In this document: piece by piece, positions 63,952 through 64,000 of the stretch
How the letters are laid out: every line of letters starts with the position of its first letter
How positions within the stretch are numbered: the stretch's first letter is position 1
Assembly (NCBI GenBank): GCA_036802685.1
Contig: DAIRVS010000006.1
Span: 4,116 to 68,115, forward strand
DNA: 64,000 nt
Direction of reading: 5' to 3'
From: HGW-17 sp938004375
Lineage (GTDB): Bacteria > Myxococcota_A > Polyangia > HGW-17
The notes under the pieces: model-generated
Seen by the model: the letters and a program-made list of their open reading frames with translations, nothing else
Databases searched by the model: none
What the model was told of the DNA's origin: nothing
Position numbers and translations under genes: made by a program

Positions 63952-64000
63952 TCAGATGAGCTCGGAGTCCGCCTGGCGGACGTGCTCGGCGGAGACGGAG
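63952..64000 (-). CDS. C-terminal fragment of an unidentified gene
   Basis: On the minus strand the last codons read SVSAEHVRQADSELI and end with TGA at 63952-63954. The GC-rich third positions fit the host core and not the AT-rich cluster before it. Too short to identify. It suggests that the island ends near 63.9 kb. Confidence 0.4.
   Translation of the reverse strand, partial: SVSAEHVRQADSELI

Overview
The window looks like chromosomal DNA of a GC-rich myxococcotal (deltaproteobacterial-type) bacterium. Supporting evidence: an mglB-mglA pair very close to the Myxococcus polarity switch, a serine/threonine kinase with a PEGA-type C-terminus, secreted proteins built from DUF4215-like, Stig1-like and MopE-like cysteine/aspartate repeats, and a secreted protease ending in a MYXO-CTERM-like tail. 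A benzoyl-CoA reductase/2-hydroxyacyl-CoA dehydratase-type operon suggests anaerobic or microaerobic capability. I saw no tRNA, rRNA or CRISPR array.

Layout. 1-3.08 kb is visibly AT-richer accessory DNA: a secreted HExxH metalloprotease and a gene broken by an 8-bp tandem duplication. It abuts a decayed MEMO-like lipoprotein gene. 3.9-21.3 kb is GC-rich core: hybrid sensor kinase, CDF metal transporter, mglBA, a HEAT/beta-propeller/cyclic-nucleotide-binding operon, prfC, argF, a GntR-controlled ABC cassette, a Ser/Thr kinase and its partner. 21.7-24.9 kb holds two tandem cysteine-repeat lipoproteins that share an exact 298-bp repeat. 25.3-39.6 kb runs mostly on the minus strand: gyrB, a DUF4105 protein, an S41 protease, a zinc-ribbon membrane protein, ligA, a methyltransferase, an unknown protein and comEC. 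39.7-44.7 kb encodes surface proteins: four small lipoproteins (three of them paralogs rich in Y-[AG]-x-P), an FKBP isomerase and a trypsin-like protease. 44.8-50.5 kb is a tightly overlapping minus-strand operon with two dehydratase/reductase subunits, two ASKHA activator ATPases, a cysteine-motif protein and a CooC-like ATPase. An NhaC-type antiporter and a small outer-membrane protein follow.

From about 52.9 to 63.9 kb the DNA is again AT-richer. A 614-residue protein of unknown function is divergent from a 1346-residue alpha-solenoid protein. The latter leads a run of overlapping genes: GT4 glycosyltransferase, nucleotidyltransferase-like protein, B12-binding-type radical SAM protein with an unusual CX4CX2C motif, and PHP phosphoesterase. 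These are followed by a 48-codon gene with a strong ribosome-binding site and a C-terminal cysteine. This block is the best candidate for an undescribed system, possibly a peptide- or nucleotide-based natural-product or surface-modification pathway. That reading is inference. GC-rich coding sequence on the minus strand resumes in the last 50 bases.
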